From contig NC_134357.1 of assembly GCF_048569485.1 (NCBI RefSeq), forward strand, positions 234,394,735 to 234,458,734: a stretch of 64,000 nt of DNA, written 5' to 3'. The DNA is from Anomaloglossus baeobatrachus (taxonomy: Eukaryota; Chordata; Amphibia; Anura; Aromobatidae). The notes under the pieces were generated by a model. The model was not told the DNA's origin, searched no databases, and saw only the letters and a list, made by a program, of their open reading frames with translations. The translations under genes were made by a program, and so were the position numbers. This document shows, one piece after another, positions 1 through 11,599 of the stretch (positions are counted from its first letter, which is position 1; each line of letters opens with the position of its first letter).

Positions 1-58
1 GAACACAAAACTGTAAAATTGTATATATGTAATGTCATATAGAATATTTATTTTTATA

Positions 59-60
<2 letters not shown>

Positions 61-101
<41 letters not shown>
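61..101. repeat. (TA)n microsatellite
   Basis: This is an uninterrupted TA dinucleotide run just left of the hAT remnant. It has no coding content, and the short A-rich run at about 129-142 follows it. Confidence 0.95.
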
Positions 102-104
<3 letters not shown>

Positions 105-930
105 CGCTATGTATTAAACTATGTAAGTGTAAAAAAAAAAAACAGTTTTCAACAAAAACATACTAAACATTTGTGCAGTCTATGAATTTGTTCTAAGAAA
201 TAGAGTTGCCTCCATCAGACCCACCTTCATAGATGACCTCAAATCTGATCTAATAATTTTAAGGCTAGAGAACAACCTCTTTACAGTAACTTGGGTTGGA
301 GGCAAAGCCGTAACCACATGGGCAACATCTCTAACAATTTCCGGCTATAAAGGAATTGCCTCATGCACAGTCAGTTTTGATGAACAGTTGCATTTTTCTA
401 TGTCTTTGAGACTAAGTGAAAAATTTTGCTGAAATATGGTCAATCTTCTTGCTCTAGGAGACAGAGTGAAATCTTTTTCCTTGCGGTAACACTTTGCCTG
501 CTCCATGTCATCCAAATGCTTGTCAAAGTTAAATCCTCATCTGATGAGGAGGAAGATATGGCAGCAGTAGCACTGTCAGGACCCAAGTCCTCTTGCGCCT
601 GGCAGTCCTGTAGGCCACTCATCCTAACTGCTACCTCAGTCAGCGCTTCTTTTCCTTAAGTAAGCTGCTAATCATCAAGCAGTATACAATTACTTAAGCC
701 CACATAAACAGCTGTCAGAAGAATTTTATTTTCCAATAGCTGTGTCTGTCTCCGTTTCATTGAAGCAGAAATGCCATCTGCGATTAAACCTCCTCTTTGG
801 GACAGGCAAAATAGCAAGTTCTTCCACTCCCTTATGAAAATGCCAGGAGTTAAACTTTTAGTCACGGTAAATGGCTGATTAAGCAATTCATTCAATTCAC
901 CCAAATGTGTCCATTGACCTTCATTTAGGG

Positions 931-2089
931 CAGGGGTGGGGAACCTCTGGCCCAGGAGCCGTATTCGTCCCGCCATGACCTTTTCTGCGGCTCCCAGGCG
1001 CATTCCAGAGACCGTAGTGCTCGGGCGGCAGCCACGTCTTACTTGCTGCTGGCCCTTTAAACCCTGTGAGGCTTACATCCTCACGCTAGCCAATACTAGC
1101 ATGAAGACGTACTTTGTGGGTGGAGTAAATGCCCATGCCTGTGTGCCCCTCCAGCGTCCAAAGGCCTGTGTGTGCCCCTCCAGCGTCCAAAGGCCTGTGT
1201 GTGCCCCTCCAGCGTCCTGTGCTCCCCACGCATCCCCACGGCAGTCTGTGCTCCTGCAGCCTCTACACTGCTGCCTGTGCCCCTGCGGCCTCTACACTGC
1301 TGTCTGTGCCCCTGCGGCCTCTACACTGCTGTCTGTGCCCCTGCGGCCTCTACACTGCTGCCTGTGCCTCTGCGGCCTCTACACTGCTGCTTGTGCCCCT
1401 GCGGCCTCTACACTGCTGCTTGTGCCCCTGCAGGCCTCTACACTGCTACCTGTGCCCCTGCGGCCTCTACACTGCTACCTGTGCCCCTGCGGCCTCTACA
1501 CTGCTGCCTCTGCCCCTGTGGCCTCTACACTGCTGCCTCTGCGGCCTCTACACTGCTGGCTGTGCCCCTGCGGCCTCTACACTGCTGCCTCTGCCCCTGC
1601 GGCCTCCCCAGGGCTGCCTGTGCCCCCCCCCTGATATGCCTGTACCCCCAGCCCTCCCCAATGATGTATAGTCCTCCCAGACCTCCCCAGTATTGTCTCG
1701 TCCCCCCAGCCCTCCCCAGTGATGTCTAGTCCTCCCAGCAATGTATATTCCACCCAGCCCTCCCCAGTGATGTGTATGCCCCCAATGTCTCCTGTGATGT
1801 ATATGTCCTCAGCATCTCCTGTGATGTATATGCCCTCAGCATCTCCTTTGTGATGTATATACAGCAGTCCCAGCTGACAAAAATATGGAAAAGCAGTTGT
1901 GAGAAGCAACAAGATCAATATTGCCTAATATCATAGCCACACCAAAAACAAGAAGCTCTAGCTGACACTGAGTTAATTGTTTGACCAAGTATAGCAGGGT
2001 AATTTTTAAGTTGATAGTTTTGTGCGGCCCCCGAAGGTTGGTAGAAAATTCCAAATGGCTCCTGGCAGTAAAAAGGTTCCCCACCCATG
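931..2089. mobile_element. Non-autonomous hAT-like element nested in the hAT gene
   Basis: The ends are inverted repeats: CAGGGGTGGGGAACCT at the left and CATGGGTGGGGAACCT (reverse complement) at the right, 15 of 16 bases matching. The 8-bp duplication ATTTAGGG flanks it at 923-930 and 2090-2097. An 8-bp duplication and a CAGGGGTG-type end are hallmarks of hAT elements of the Charlie type. It encodes no transposase. Its inside is mostly minisatellite. It interrupts the coding sequence of the older hAT copy, so it is younger than that copy. Confidence 0.92.
1145..1845. repeat. Three adjacent minisatellites inside the nested hAT-like element
   Basis: Three arrays follow one another. At about 1145-1220 a unit of about 30 bp (core CCCCTCCAGCGTCC) occurs three times. 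At about 1259-1600 a unit of about 29 bp (core CTCTACACTGCTGCCTGTG) occurs about 12 times, with one shortened unit near 1533-1545. At about 1640-1845 a looser unit built on CCCTCCCCAGTGATGT recurs about six times. The long Pro/Leu/Cys-rich open frames here are products of the repeat and not genes. Confidence 0.9.
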
Positions 2090-3417
2090 ATTTAGGGTTA
2101 CCTGACGGTTCGCCATATCTATAAGAAACGGTTTTAGTTCAAGCAATCGCTCAATCATAAAATAAGTGCTGCCCCACCGAGCGGCTTAATCGACAATTGC
2201 CCCTTTCCCAGCACGTCTCTTCAGAATGGAATCAATTTTAGGGGTTCTGGCTGCAATAACCAATTTCCTCACTTTTCTAATCAGATTTCCAGCATGTGCC
2301 TCATGCAGACTCTTATTGCCAGCTGCAGCTTGTGCACAACACAGCGCATGTGATGAATATGAACATGTTTTGAAGCAGCTTCAACAAGATCATCTAATCC
2401 TAAAGTATCATTTTGCTGTTCTTCGGTTGTAATATCTCTTTGTTCCTCAGTTACATGAACAGCACTGTGGCTCCATCTCAAACATACTGAATCCTAAATT
2501 TTCTTCTAGCTGTTGTTAAGTACAATTAAACTGATGAATGAGTACTGATCATGTTTGAAGCATTGTCTGTTACAATAGCAAGAACCTGTTCTTTTTTGAG
2601 CTCGTAATCTTGCAGAACTGTTTCCACTAAGGCCTGGAGAAACTGGCTGGTGTGATGAGCTTTAGTATCGTTTACTGCCAGTGTCTTAGTAACAATTTCT
2701 TTGTTGTCACAAACATATTGAACATTGATGGCAAAATAGTTCACTCTGTGACGTGTGCAGGCATCCATTTTAATCAACATAAAGCGTCTTTTGAGAGTCT
2801 TTTTAAGATCTTCCTTTTGTTTAAGGGCTTGTTCAATCACTAATTTTCTAATACTTCCTCTTTCTAGAGAAATACCGAGCTTGCGGGCCATTTCTCCATT
2901 AAGAGCTGTAAAAGTTGGTTGTGCAAATAATTATAATGGTACAGCTCTATGAGCTGTTTTTTTTTAAACATATCTGCTGTTATTGTTACAGTAACTTTGT
3001 CACTTACATAATATCTTGTTAATGATGCTTGAGATGCTCTTTCCTCCACCTTTGTCTGGCAGGAAGTGCTGGGCACTGGTTTCTTGGTGCTGCTGTTATC
3101 TTTCTCAGTCACAGCTTTGAAAACGTCTGGGTGGAAGCGTTGTAAATGTCTTTTTTACATTGGAAGCTCTTGTAGGAGCATTTTTATCACTGCCTGAGTA
3201 TGCACTGATTTTGGCATCAGAGCATATGTTTTCATCTGGGTCATTGTAATACATTGACACAAAATATTTTTCATCTTGATTCACTGTGTAATGCTCAAAT
3301 ACAGCTGACTTCGTAGGGAGCTTCTTAGACATTTTGTAATCATATAAATTCACTCTCATAATAATTTTGTCCTATAAAAAAAATATTATAATTCCAGCAA
3401 GAACAGGGAACCATGTA

Positions 3418-3733
3418 CAGTGGGGAAAATAAGTATTTGATACACTGACAATTTTGCAAGTTTTCCCACCTACAAAAAATGGAGAGGTCTGTAATTGTAC
3501 ACTTCACCTGTGAGAGACAGAATCTAAAAAAAGAGCCAGAAAATTACATTGTATGATTTAAATAAGTTGCATTTTATTGCATGAAAAGATACATATTTTA
3601 TACAATAGAAAAACAGAACTTAATATTTGGTACAGAAACCTTTGTTTGCAATTACAGAGGTCAGACGTTTCCTGTTTCTCCATTCTTTGTAGGTGGGAAT
3701 CGACAGTGTATCAAATACTTATTTTCCCCACTG
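3418..3733 (-). mobile_element. Internally deleted Tc1-like MITE
   Basis: The inverted ends are CAGTGGGGAAAATAAGTATT and its near-exact complement, each abutting a TA dinucleotide (3416-3417 and 3734-3735), as Tc1/mariner insertions require. The inside keeps subterminal sequence known from longer copies of this fish and frog Tc1 family (for example the region reading GCAATTACAGAGGTCAGACG), but the transposase is gone. About 316 bp remain. Confidence 0.9.
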
Positions 3734-3822
3734 TATAATTTTAGATAGAAATAAAACAAACTGCATAAATCAATAGTACAGATGACAAATATAAAGTTTG
3801 TAAAATATTTCATTAGCTAGCT

Positions 3823-4273
3823 TTAAGGTGGCTTTACACACTGCAACATCGCAAACGACATCGCTGTAACGTCACCGGTTTTGTGACGTAATAGCGACCT
3901 CCCCAGCGACATTGCAGTGTGTGAAACACATCAGCGACCTGGCCTGCTGTGAAGTTGCTGATCGCTACAAATCGTTCAGGACCATTCTTTGGTCCTTTGT
4001 TTCCCGCTGTGCAGCATGATCACTAGAAAGTTTCAGTGTGTAAAGGGGACTTTACAGCGACTTTGTTAGCGACTTCCCTTTCAAAAAGCTGCTTTACAAC
4101 GTCTCCAATGACTAGCGAGGTCGTTCTGCAAGTCCGGATCGCTGTTGCGTCGTTGGCCAGGTCTGCCTGTTTGACAGCTCACCAGCGACTCACCAGAGAC
4201 TTTGTAGCGATCCCGGCCAGGTTGGGATCGCTGGTGGGATCGCTGAAAGTCTCAGTGTGTGAAGGGGCCTTTA
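3823..4273. mobile_element. TTA-flanked MITE (Harbinger-like?), possibly two fused copies
   Basis: The left end is TTA then AGGTGGCTTTACACACTG. The right end, read inverted, is AGGCCCCTTCACACACTGAG, followed in + by TTA. A third copy of the end motif sits in the middle, near 4033-4050 (GTGTGTAAAGGGGACTTTAC), so two related units probably lie head to tail. No transposase is present. TTA duplications are typical of PIF/Harbinger elements, but the superfamily is inferred only from the ends. Confidence 0.7.
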
Positions 4274-4598
4274 CTCTGAATTTCCAATCTCAGGCTTTTC
4301 TTAGGTACAGGTCACTAAATGTTTCCCATCAGATTGCTTCAGTCTATGAAGAGGGGAGGAGGGAGCAAGTTTGTTGTGTATCATACTCCAGGAACAAAAA
4401 CTGATAACAGAGCTAATAGCTTGATGTTTTGGCTTCTATACCTATACAAGTCCTCATCAATCCTGTTGCTGTATTTTCCCTGTACATTGTATAGAAGCTA
4501 TCCTCCCAAAAGTACATGAGCTCAAAGAAAAAACAAACAAGCATACAGAGAGCATACAGTATACTAGACTATTGATTTATGCACAGTTTATTGAAAGT
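4274..4598. other. Unassigned stretch
   Basis: I see no coding signal or clear repeat ends here. It separates two MITE-like elements. Confidence 0.4.
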
Positions 4599-5843
4599 TT
4601 AACCCCTTGACGACCGGACGATTTTTTTTCTTCTGAGAGACGTAACTTTTTTACTTTTCAGTCAATATGGTCATGTGAGGGCTCATTTTTTGAGGAACGA
4701 AATGTACTTTTAAATGAAACCATAAGTTTTACCATATAGTGTACTGGAAAATGGCAAAAAAATTCCAAATGCAGAAAAAGTGCAAAAAAGTGAAATAGCA
4801 CTATAGTTTTTGAGATATTTTATTCACTATGTTCACTATGTGGTAAAACTGATGTGTGGGTGTGATGCCTCAGGTCAGTGCGAGTTCGTAGACACAAAAC
4901 ATGTATAGGTTTACCTTTATATAAGGGGTTAAAAAAACGGAAGTTTGTCCGAAAAAAGTGGCACACGTTTTACGCCATATTCCGTGACCCGTAGTGTTCT
5001 CATTTTTCGGGATCTATGGCTCCGTGACGGCTTATTTTTTGCGTCTCGAGATGACATTTTTAACTGTACCATTTTTGCGCAGATGCTACGTTTTGATCGC
5101 CTGTTATTGCATTTTGCGCAAAAGTTGTCGTGACAAAAAAAGTCATTTTGGCGTTTGGAATTTTTTTGCCGCTACGCAGTTTACTGATCAGATTAATAGA
5201 TTTTATATTTTGATAGATCGGGCGTTTCTGAACGCGGCGATACCAAATGTGTGTATATGTTTTATTTTTTAACCCTTTAATTTTCAAGGGGGCGAAAGGG
5301 GGGTGATTTGAACTTAGGTTTTTTGTTTTTTCTAATTTTTTTTTAAACTTTTTTTTAACTTTTTTATTTTACTAGTCCCCCTAGGGGGCTATAGCAATCA
5401 GCAATCCGATCGCTCTGCACTATCTGCTGATCACAGCTATACAGCTGTAAACAGCAGATACAGTCACTTTCTGATTCACTCGGCTCCCGGCCGAGTGAAA
5501 CGGAAAGTAGTTCATGTCTAGCACAGGAGTCATCACATGACCATGTGCTACCATGACAACCACCAAAAGTCACGTGATCACATCACGTGACTTACGGTAT
5601 CGGGCGGTAAGTAAAAGTTTACCGCGATTATAATGGCACTGTCACATATTGACAGCGCCATTTCAGGGGTTAAACGGCACGAGCAGATAACTATTCTGCT
5701 CGTGCCTAGCAGGCACACATCTCAGCTGTGAAAATCAGCTGAGATGTGCGCTGATCGCAACATGGTGCCGGCGGCAGATTGCGGGCAGTAACATTATGAC
5801 CGATAGGACGTAATATTACTGCCAGTGGTCGTTAAGGGGTTAA
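4599..5843. mobile_element. TTAA-flanked non-autonomous element (CCCCTT ends)
   Basis: TTAA at 4599-4602 and 5840-5843 flanks inverted ends CCCCTTGACGACC and, read inverted, CCCCTTAACGACCACTGG. The inside is AT-rich on the left and carries a GC-rich segment with many CACGTGA motifs at 5560-5600. No transposase is present. TTAA targeting and CCC ends suggest a piggyBac-type mover. A larger element of similar design sits at 28513-31510. Confidence 0.75.
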
Positions 5844-6024
5844 ATATTTCTTAAGAAGTAATGACCTTAATCTTGTGATCCTGCTCACTCTAGCAATTCT
5901 GAGATGAGTGCGGCCTTCCTTCTTTCTGAGTGTGTTTACTTTTTACCCTTGCCTGTAGAGGAGGAGCTTCACTGGTGCTCAAGTGCAGCACAGACTTATC
6001 TCAGCTAAGACAAAGCCTAGATCC

Positions 6025-6369
6025 TCAGGCTAGATTCATTCACACACAGCGTTTTTTCGGATCCTTTTTTTTGCAGTGAAATGCAGTGACTCTGGGCATC
6101 CCAGCAAAGTCCATGGGTTTCAAGATATGACAATCAGACACATCGTTTTGTGAGGGTCCGTTTTTGGGCTCAAAACGGATCCTCACAAAGAATGAGCATG
6201 TCAGTTTGTGGCGTTGTTCTAATCTCCTTTTGCTATTGAAAACATTATCTATGAGCTCAGAAACCTTTCAGGTGATGTTTTTTTTTTTAAAAAGCTGATT
6301 TGCTTTTGTAGCTGAAAAACGTATCCTCAAAAAATGCAGCAAAAACGCTGTGTGCGAATGCAGCCTTAG
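6025..6369. mobile_element. MITE with ACACACAGCG ends
   Basis: Near-complementary ends flank about 340 bp: GGCTAGATTCATTCACACAC at the left and GGCTGCATTCGCACACAGCG at the right (read inverted). The right flank is TTA and the left is TCA, so a 3-bp TTA-type duplication is likely but worn. The inside contains short A/T-rich tracts and an AAAACGGATCC pair in inverted orientation. There is no coding capacity. Confidence 0.7.
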
Positions 6370-6482
6370 ATCAGGAATAGAACAGACATTTCTAGGACAT
6401 TTCATAAGTTTCCCAAATTCCTATGAAAAAATATAAAGCACATTCTGAATTTAACTACTGTACCCAATTTATTATATCTTTT

Positions 6483-6567
6483 AGGAGTCGGAGTCAGTCC
6501 ATTTTATACCGACTCCACCAAAATAAACACAGACTCCAGGACTCCAACTCCAAATTCACAGCCCTGA
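6483..6567. mobile_element. Remnant of a hAT-type MITE (GAGTCGGAGTC)
   Basis: The right end reads TCAGGGCTGTGAATTTGG when inverted. CAGGGCTGTG followed by repeated GAGTCGG words is a common hAT-like MITE end in amphibians and fish. The left terminal repeat is missing, so this is a truncated copy. Confidence 0.55.
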
Positions 6568-8562
6568 ACGATCATTAAATACCAGATTAACAAGACTCCT
6601 CTTTAAAGTAGATTAGGCCTTCCATGAGGCCCTTACCATAATCAAAACCAGGTATTAAGGGGGAATATTTCAGAGGATAGCCTCTGAAAGAAGCACCGAA
6701 TTTATTTTAACTATTATTTTCATTATCAAGTACAATAGGTGGAATAGCATTATTATATCCATAACAAAGTACATAGAGCAAAATTTAACATACTCTTAAG
6801 GCAGGCCAAAACCAGGAGTGGAGCATTTAAAGGAAAAGTATTATAGAACCACTTTGTCACACTGAGTTTTTATCACAAAACTAGCCGACTGTCATGGCGG
6901 TGTCTGGCTCTGTTCACATTGCAGAGTCTGACACTCCGTACGATGATTTCTATGGTATTTCTGATCAACTCTGGCAGACCTCGGCGTCGACCTGCTGTCT
7001 GCTCATTCAAAGACAGGCTGCAAGTGTTTACCTCTGCTAGATTGCTCGTTTGGCGTCCTTACAACACGTGATCAAAAGAAGACTATCACTTTTGTTCCTC
7101 TCATTGTTAGGCTGGAGGAAACCTTTTACCTACACCAAACTATAGTTTATGCTGTAGAAAGAGTTGATTTGTCCTTGGTGTTGTTGTGGAGTTACCAGTC
7201 ATCTTGTTTCCACCCTGCTCTTGTTTTTCTCCTAATCCCTTATATCTCTGTGTGTGTGTTCAGTGTGACAGAGTTTTGGTTTCCCCAGTATGTCTATTTC
7301 TGTGGTTTAAATCACACTCCTGTCCAGGCCCTCCTGTGGGAGGGGGAGGATGTATAAGATCAGGGCTGGTCAGGAAGGAGACTCAGACATCCCCACCATT
7401 ATAAGTATCTGATAATTGGGATAGCACAGGGCACCCTAGTCTCATGGTCAGCTTAGGGGAACCGGTTTCCCACTATCCCTATAGTCTCTTGTGACACACG
7501 TGCAGCACTTCTGCATTTCTTACCCACTCCTGGATTTGACGTACAAATACTAAGATAAACTCATCAAATACTCAACCTTATACGTCCAGAAATATTACAA
7601 TGAAGTCAAAAGGATAATCAAATCCAATCTCCTGTGATCTCCTGGATGGCCCTTTTCTACCTCCTTCACCTTGACGTTGGAGAATGCTGATGAAGGCCTT
7701 CCTGGATTTCAGTGGGTATAGCTGGTCGGTCTGCAATTTCAATCAAAGTAAGATTCAAGGCCACGATGAAAGATGTAATGTCTTCCGGAGATCGAAGGGT
7801 ATGTATATGGCCTGCTGGCGCACTTGGAGACATAAGTGGAAACCCCAAATATATGACAGGACGGGTTTGATGCGTTTTTTTGCCAGGAGGTGTAGATTTG
7901 GTGTAAGTATTTGGTGTATAAATTCCAGCACCAAATCTGCATCTCTTAGCAAAAAAACACAGTTTAAGTGCGGTTTTCTGTCAAGAGATGCAAATTTGGT
8001 GCTGAAATGTTTCTGCACCAAACTTTCATTTTTTGGCAAAAAATATGGTTTTCTGCCAGGAGATGCAGGTCTGATTGAACTCAGTTTACCTGAAGTGAGG
8101 TCACAGAGTTCACCTGAGGTGAGTTTACCTGCGGTTACAGGTGCGGTATCATGGAAACCTCCAGCTGTGACAGCAGGTAAACTCAGTGACATCACACAGC
8201 TGTGGCTCAGTCAGTGTCTGCCTGAAACCGCAGCAGGCGGTCATGTTTTCTAATGTGCCAGTGCTCTGCAACTTCAGTATGTAGCAGAGCCAGGATCATT
8301 GTGGGGCCTCGTGTGGATTACGTTGACCTGGGTGTTTGGGATGATAAATTGGAGAAAAAGGGTGGGGGTTTTTTTGTATTTTATTAATAAATGGTTGGGT
8401 TAGTCCCAAATGATTTGTGTATTCATTGTCAAATGGCCATTTCATCCCTTCCATACTCAATTTGGCCCTGTCCAACAATTCTTCCATTTCTGCTTGAGCT
8501 ACTTCTATTTTTTTCATGAACACGTTGAATTCCCCAGGGAATTATTCCCTAAAGTCTGCCTG
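6568..8562. other. No gene; diffuse repeats
   Basis: No credible coding region is visible in about 2 kb. At about 7860-8070 a loose tandem of GCCAGGAGATGCA/TTTGGTGC words recurs three or four times. At about 8080-8190 short CACCTGAGGTGAG words repeat. An oligo-T and an AATAAA lie at 8366-8392. The stretch at 7160-7500 has an LTR-like feel (TATA-like and GT-rich words), but I could not find paired ends. Confidence 0.5.
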
Positions 8563-8565
8563 TTA

Positions 8566-8871
8566 GGTGGGACTCACACGAGCGTATGGTATCCGATGCG
8601 AGAGGGGTTAATCCTCCCATCTCCTCCATTGTCAGACTGTGCTTATATTGCACTGCACTGGGATAACATCTTATGGGTGCACTTGAATGGGTGCGAGCGA
8701 TACGGCTGTAGCTGAAAATCGCCGCATGTTGCCGCTTTTCTCGCATCCAGATTCTGGATGTGATAAAAGCTGACCAACTGCTCGCCCTCATTCACTAACA
8801 TTGGTCAGAGTGCAATGCAAGATTTTCTCGCATTGCACTCGTCCGATTTTCACGCTCGTGTGAACGTACCC
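8566..8871. mobile_element. TTA-flanked MITE (CACACGAGCG ends)
   Basis: TTA at 8563-8565 and 8872-8874 flanks inverted ends GGTGGGACTCACACGAGCG and, read inverted, GGGTACGTTCACACGAGCG. It is 306 bp with no coding capacity. Subterminal GATGCGAGA/TCTCGCATC words form further inverted repeats. The TTA duplication fits PIF/Harbinger-type movers. Confidence 0.8.
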
Positions 8872-8874
8872 TTA

Positions 8875-9207
8875 GGGATAGATGCATTTATTGACAAGTC
8901 CTACCACAACTACTTTTTTTTTTTAGATTTCTGTTTTTCTGTGCCAGAAAAACAATTATAATGGCGTGGAAATTTAAAGTTCCCATTATGCTTTATTGGC
9001 TGCAATTAGTCAATAAATATATTCCACTATATAAAGTCCTCTACATGAATAGGAAATAACATATGGAGAAGGTGTTTAGCAATAGCCCACACTGCCCAAT
9101 AAAATTCCCAGCAGAGCTCTCTGAATAGTTAGTTCTATCATATGTTTGTATAACTTACTTAATGACATTACGGGGGAGGGGGGAGGAGGCTATGATTAGA
9201 CATTGTG
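8875..9207. other. Unassigned stretch
   Basis: I see nothing coding here. It contains an oligo-T run and AT-rich sequence between a MITE and a Tc1. Confidence 0.4.
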
Positions 9208-9209
9208 TA

Positions 9210-10777
9210 CACTCCCTGACAGAAGTTCTGTCGCTTATCAATGTTATGTAAATACAAGCTTATAACCGGACTTTAATTTCATCCATTGGTTTTATAAATT
9301 ACTCTTTTGAAAGCTGAAACCCTCCCAAATTTGGTTTAGGTTATGAAAATAAAGTTGCTGCAAAGCTGAAATATTGATCATTTAATGAACACAGAAAGGT
9401 CAGATTTTGGCAAGACAAAAGTTTTGTCGCCCACGGAAAGTAATATGAAATTTAAACAAATAATTAACTTCTAATACAAAGATATGTTGCATAACATTGG
9501 TGAATTAAGTTGTGGTGCTATTAGAGCCATATTTAATATTTTGTGTGACTTCCATGAAGGACTGCATCCATGCGGTTCAACAATGCTTCATACAATTTAT
9601 TGATGAAGTCATCAGGAATAGCAAAGAATGCAGTCTTACATGCCTCCCAGAGTTCATCTAGATTCTTTGGTTTTGTCTTCCAAGCTTCCTCTTTCATCCT
9701 ACCCCAAACATGCTCAATGATGTTCATGTCTGGTGACTGGGCTAGCCAGCCCTTGAGCACCTTGATCTTCTTTACCAGGAGGAACTTTGTTGTAGAGATA
9801 AATGTATGAGATGGAGCACCATCCTGCTGCAGAATTTGACCCCTTTTATGATTGGGAATGTAAGAGGTAGCTAATACTTCTTGATATTTTAGGCTATTGA
9901 TATTGCCTTCCACCTGCAGGTCTCCTGCAGTATTTGCGGCGGCTGTGATGTAATTCAACTGAAGATTCATCAGAGAAATCCACCTTCTGCCACTTTTCCA
10001 GCGTCCATCTGTTTAGCAGGCTGTGGGACTTGGCAAATGCCACATGTTTTTTTAATTGCCTTTTGTTTAGTGCTGGCTTCTGGGCACTGATTCGACCATG
10101 GAGACCATTTCAAGACAGAATCCTACAAACTGTTCTAGTTGACACAGGAACTTGAGGTGACCAGGCCTGTTGGAGCTCTGGTGCAGTGGAAGAGGGGCTG
10201 GCTTTGGATTTTCTAACCAACAAATGTTTCTCCTGAGCAGTTGTCTTGTGGGGTCTGCCAGACCTAGGCTTGTCAAAAACATCTCTAGTCTCTTCAAATC
10301 TTTTTTTAATTCTTTGTACTTGATGCTGATACATATTAAAAGGTACGAGCCACCTCTGCAGTGGATCTGGTCTTCAGCCTCTTGATAATCAAGGCTTTGG
10401 TCACAGGGTGGATTTTTGGCATGTTGTCAGAGGTCAAGTTGCAGTTCAAGTGAAGGTCTGGGGTGCTGGGTTTCTTTTTATGCACACTCACTAATTAACC
10501 AATCATTTAGTGAACACAGGTGAGCATGTAAACTAGGATTGGGTGCTTTATATGACAAGGCGACAAAATGTATGTCTTGCCATAATCTGACCTTTCTGTG
10601 TTCATTAAATGATCAATATTTCAGCTTTGCAGCAACTTTATTTTCATAACCTAAACCAAATTTGGGAGGTTTTCAGCTTTCAAAAGTGTAATTTATAAAA
10701 CCAATGGATGAATTTAAAGTTAGGTTATAAGCTTTTATTTACATAACATGGATAAGTGACAGAACTGTCAGGGAGTG
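9210..10777 (-). mobile_element. Tc1-like element with degenerate transposase
   Basis: The inverted ends CACTCCCTGACAGAAGTTCT and, read inverted, CACTCCCTGACAGTTCTGTC abut TA at 9208-9209 and 10778-10779. The long inverted repeats run about 200 bp (both hold CCTCCCAAATTTGGTTTAGG). The minus-strand transposase starts near 10422 with MPKIHPVTKALIIKRLKTRS. It shows a helix-turn-helix with RSGRPHKT, then a DDE part with QQDGAPSHT and SPDMNIIEHVWGRMKEEAW at 9533-9970. At least two frame changes separate these blocks. The element moved by TA-targeted cut and paste and is now inactive. Confidence 0.93.
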
Positions 10778-10779
10778 TA

Positions 10780-11069
10780 TAAAGTTGTATCGATTTAGGG
10801 TATGGATATGATTCTGAAGAAAAATAAACGCGGGACCGCTTATCCAGACGACAGCTAAAATTCAAGGTCTTTTTTATTGAAGATCGATTAAGACAAACAT
10901 TTCCATGGTGACGCAATGGTAAACTGACGTGTTTCTGATGAGATATGCGCCCTTACTCATACTTCATCACAGGGAGTCATGGGAAACATGTCATATATAA
11001 GCACATTTAAGTGGGAGGTAAATATTTCAATACATACTAATTAATTGCACCTGCACTAGCACAACAAAC
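10780..11069 (-). mobile_element. Penelope-like element tail with degenerate hammerhead
   Basis: Read on the minus strand this stretch has the layout of amphibian PLE tails: a TGATGA box, a hairpin (ATGAG...CTCAT), then GAAACACGTC. No reverse transcriptase is attached. It sits between a Tc1 and a TA-flanked MITE. The assignment rests on the ribozyme-like core and on similar tails elsewhere in the window. Confidence 0.5.
10929..10972 (-). ncRNA. Hammerhead-ribozyme-like core (degenerate)
   Basis: On the minus strand a TGATGA box is followed by a stem-loop with arms ATGAG and CTCAT and then GAAAC. The base expected to be C at the start of the CTGATGA box is G, so activity is doubtful. Stems I and III were not verified. 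Confidence 0.4.
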
Positions 11070-11599
11070 TACCGTATTTTTCGGTTTATAAGATGCCCCA
11101 GATTATAAGATGCACCCCAAATTTAGAGGAGGAAAATAGAAAAAAATATTTTTTAATGTTAAAATGAGGGTCTGTCTTATCATGGTGTTTTAATCCTAAT
11201 GCTTACCAGGGGGGGAGCGGCGGTGGTGGAGCGGCTAAGGACGGTCCCAGGAGTCAGGGTCAATGATGCTGCGGGCTCAGAGGAGGGGGTATTGCGTCTC
11301 AAAAGGGTCAGTAGGCAGAGGGTCGGCGACACTGCGGCCTCGAGGGTGTCGCGGTGGCGGACGCCATTGACCTGCCAGCATGCTGTGGGGGTGTCTCTGT
11401 AGTGGAGCGACGCCGGGGAGTCACAGGATGGGGTGTCGCTGCGGCAGTGGGCGCCTGATCTGACTCCATTGAATCGCCCGCGGTTTACGAGATAGACTTC
11501 AATAAAATTGCCACAAAGGCACCGCGGGCGCAGAAAGGCCTCCACAGCCATTTTCTTGGAGTCAATCTGCACACGCATCGCCTCCACATTACTTGCCTA

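Larger units (their letters stand above)
185..3332 (-). pseudogene. hAT-superfamily transposase, degenerate and split by a nested element
   Basis: Reading leftwards from about 3332, the translation begins MSKKLPTKSAVFEHY, followed by a stretch typical of the N-terminus of BED-finger hAT proteins (about 3332-2900). Next comes a block containing VTDNASNM (2526-2891), which resembles the first catalytic Asp region of hAT transposases. ARWGSTYFMIERLLELKPF follows near 2100-2200. The C-terminal dimerisation motif, with VKRLFSSLKIIRSDLR, lies at about 185-330. The order is that of one hAT gene, which in the cell would excise and reinsert the element in the nucleus. It is broken by several frame changes and stops and by the insertion at 931-2089. 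The outer terminal repeats were not identified. Family assignment is firm; the subfamily is open. Confidence 0.85.

Noticed and set aside
936-1729. Three long open frames rich in Pro, Leu and Cys
   Set aside because: They are the three readings of a 29-bp minisatellite inside a non-autonomous element.
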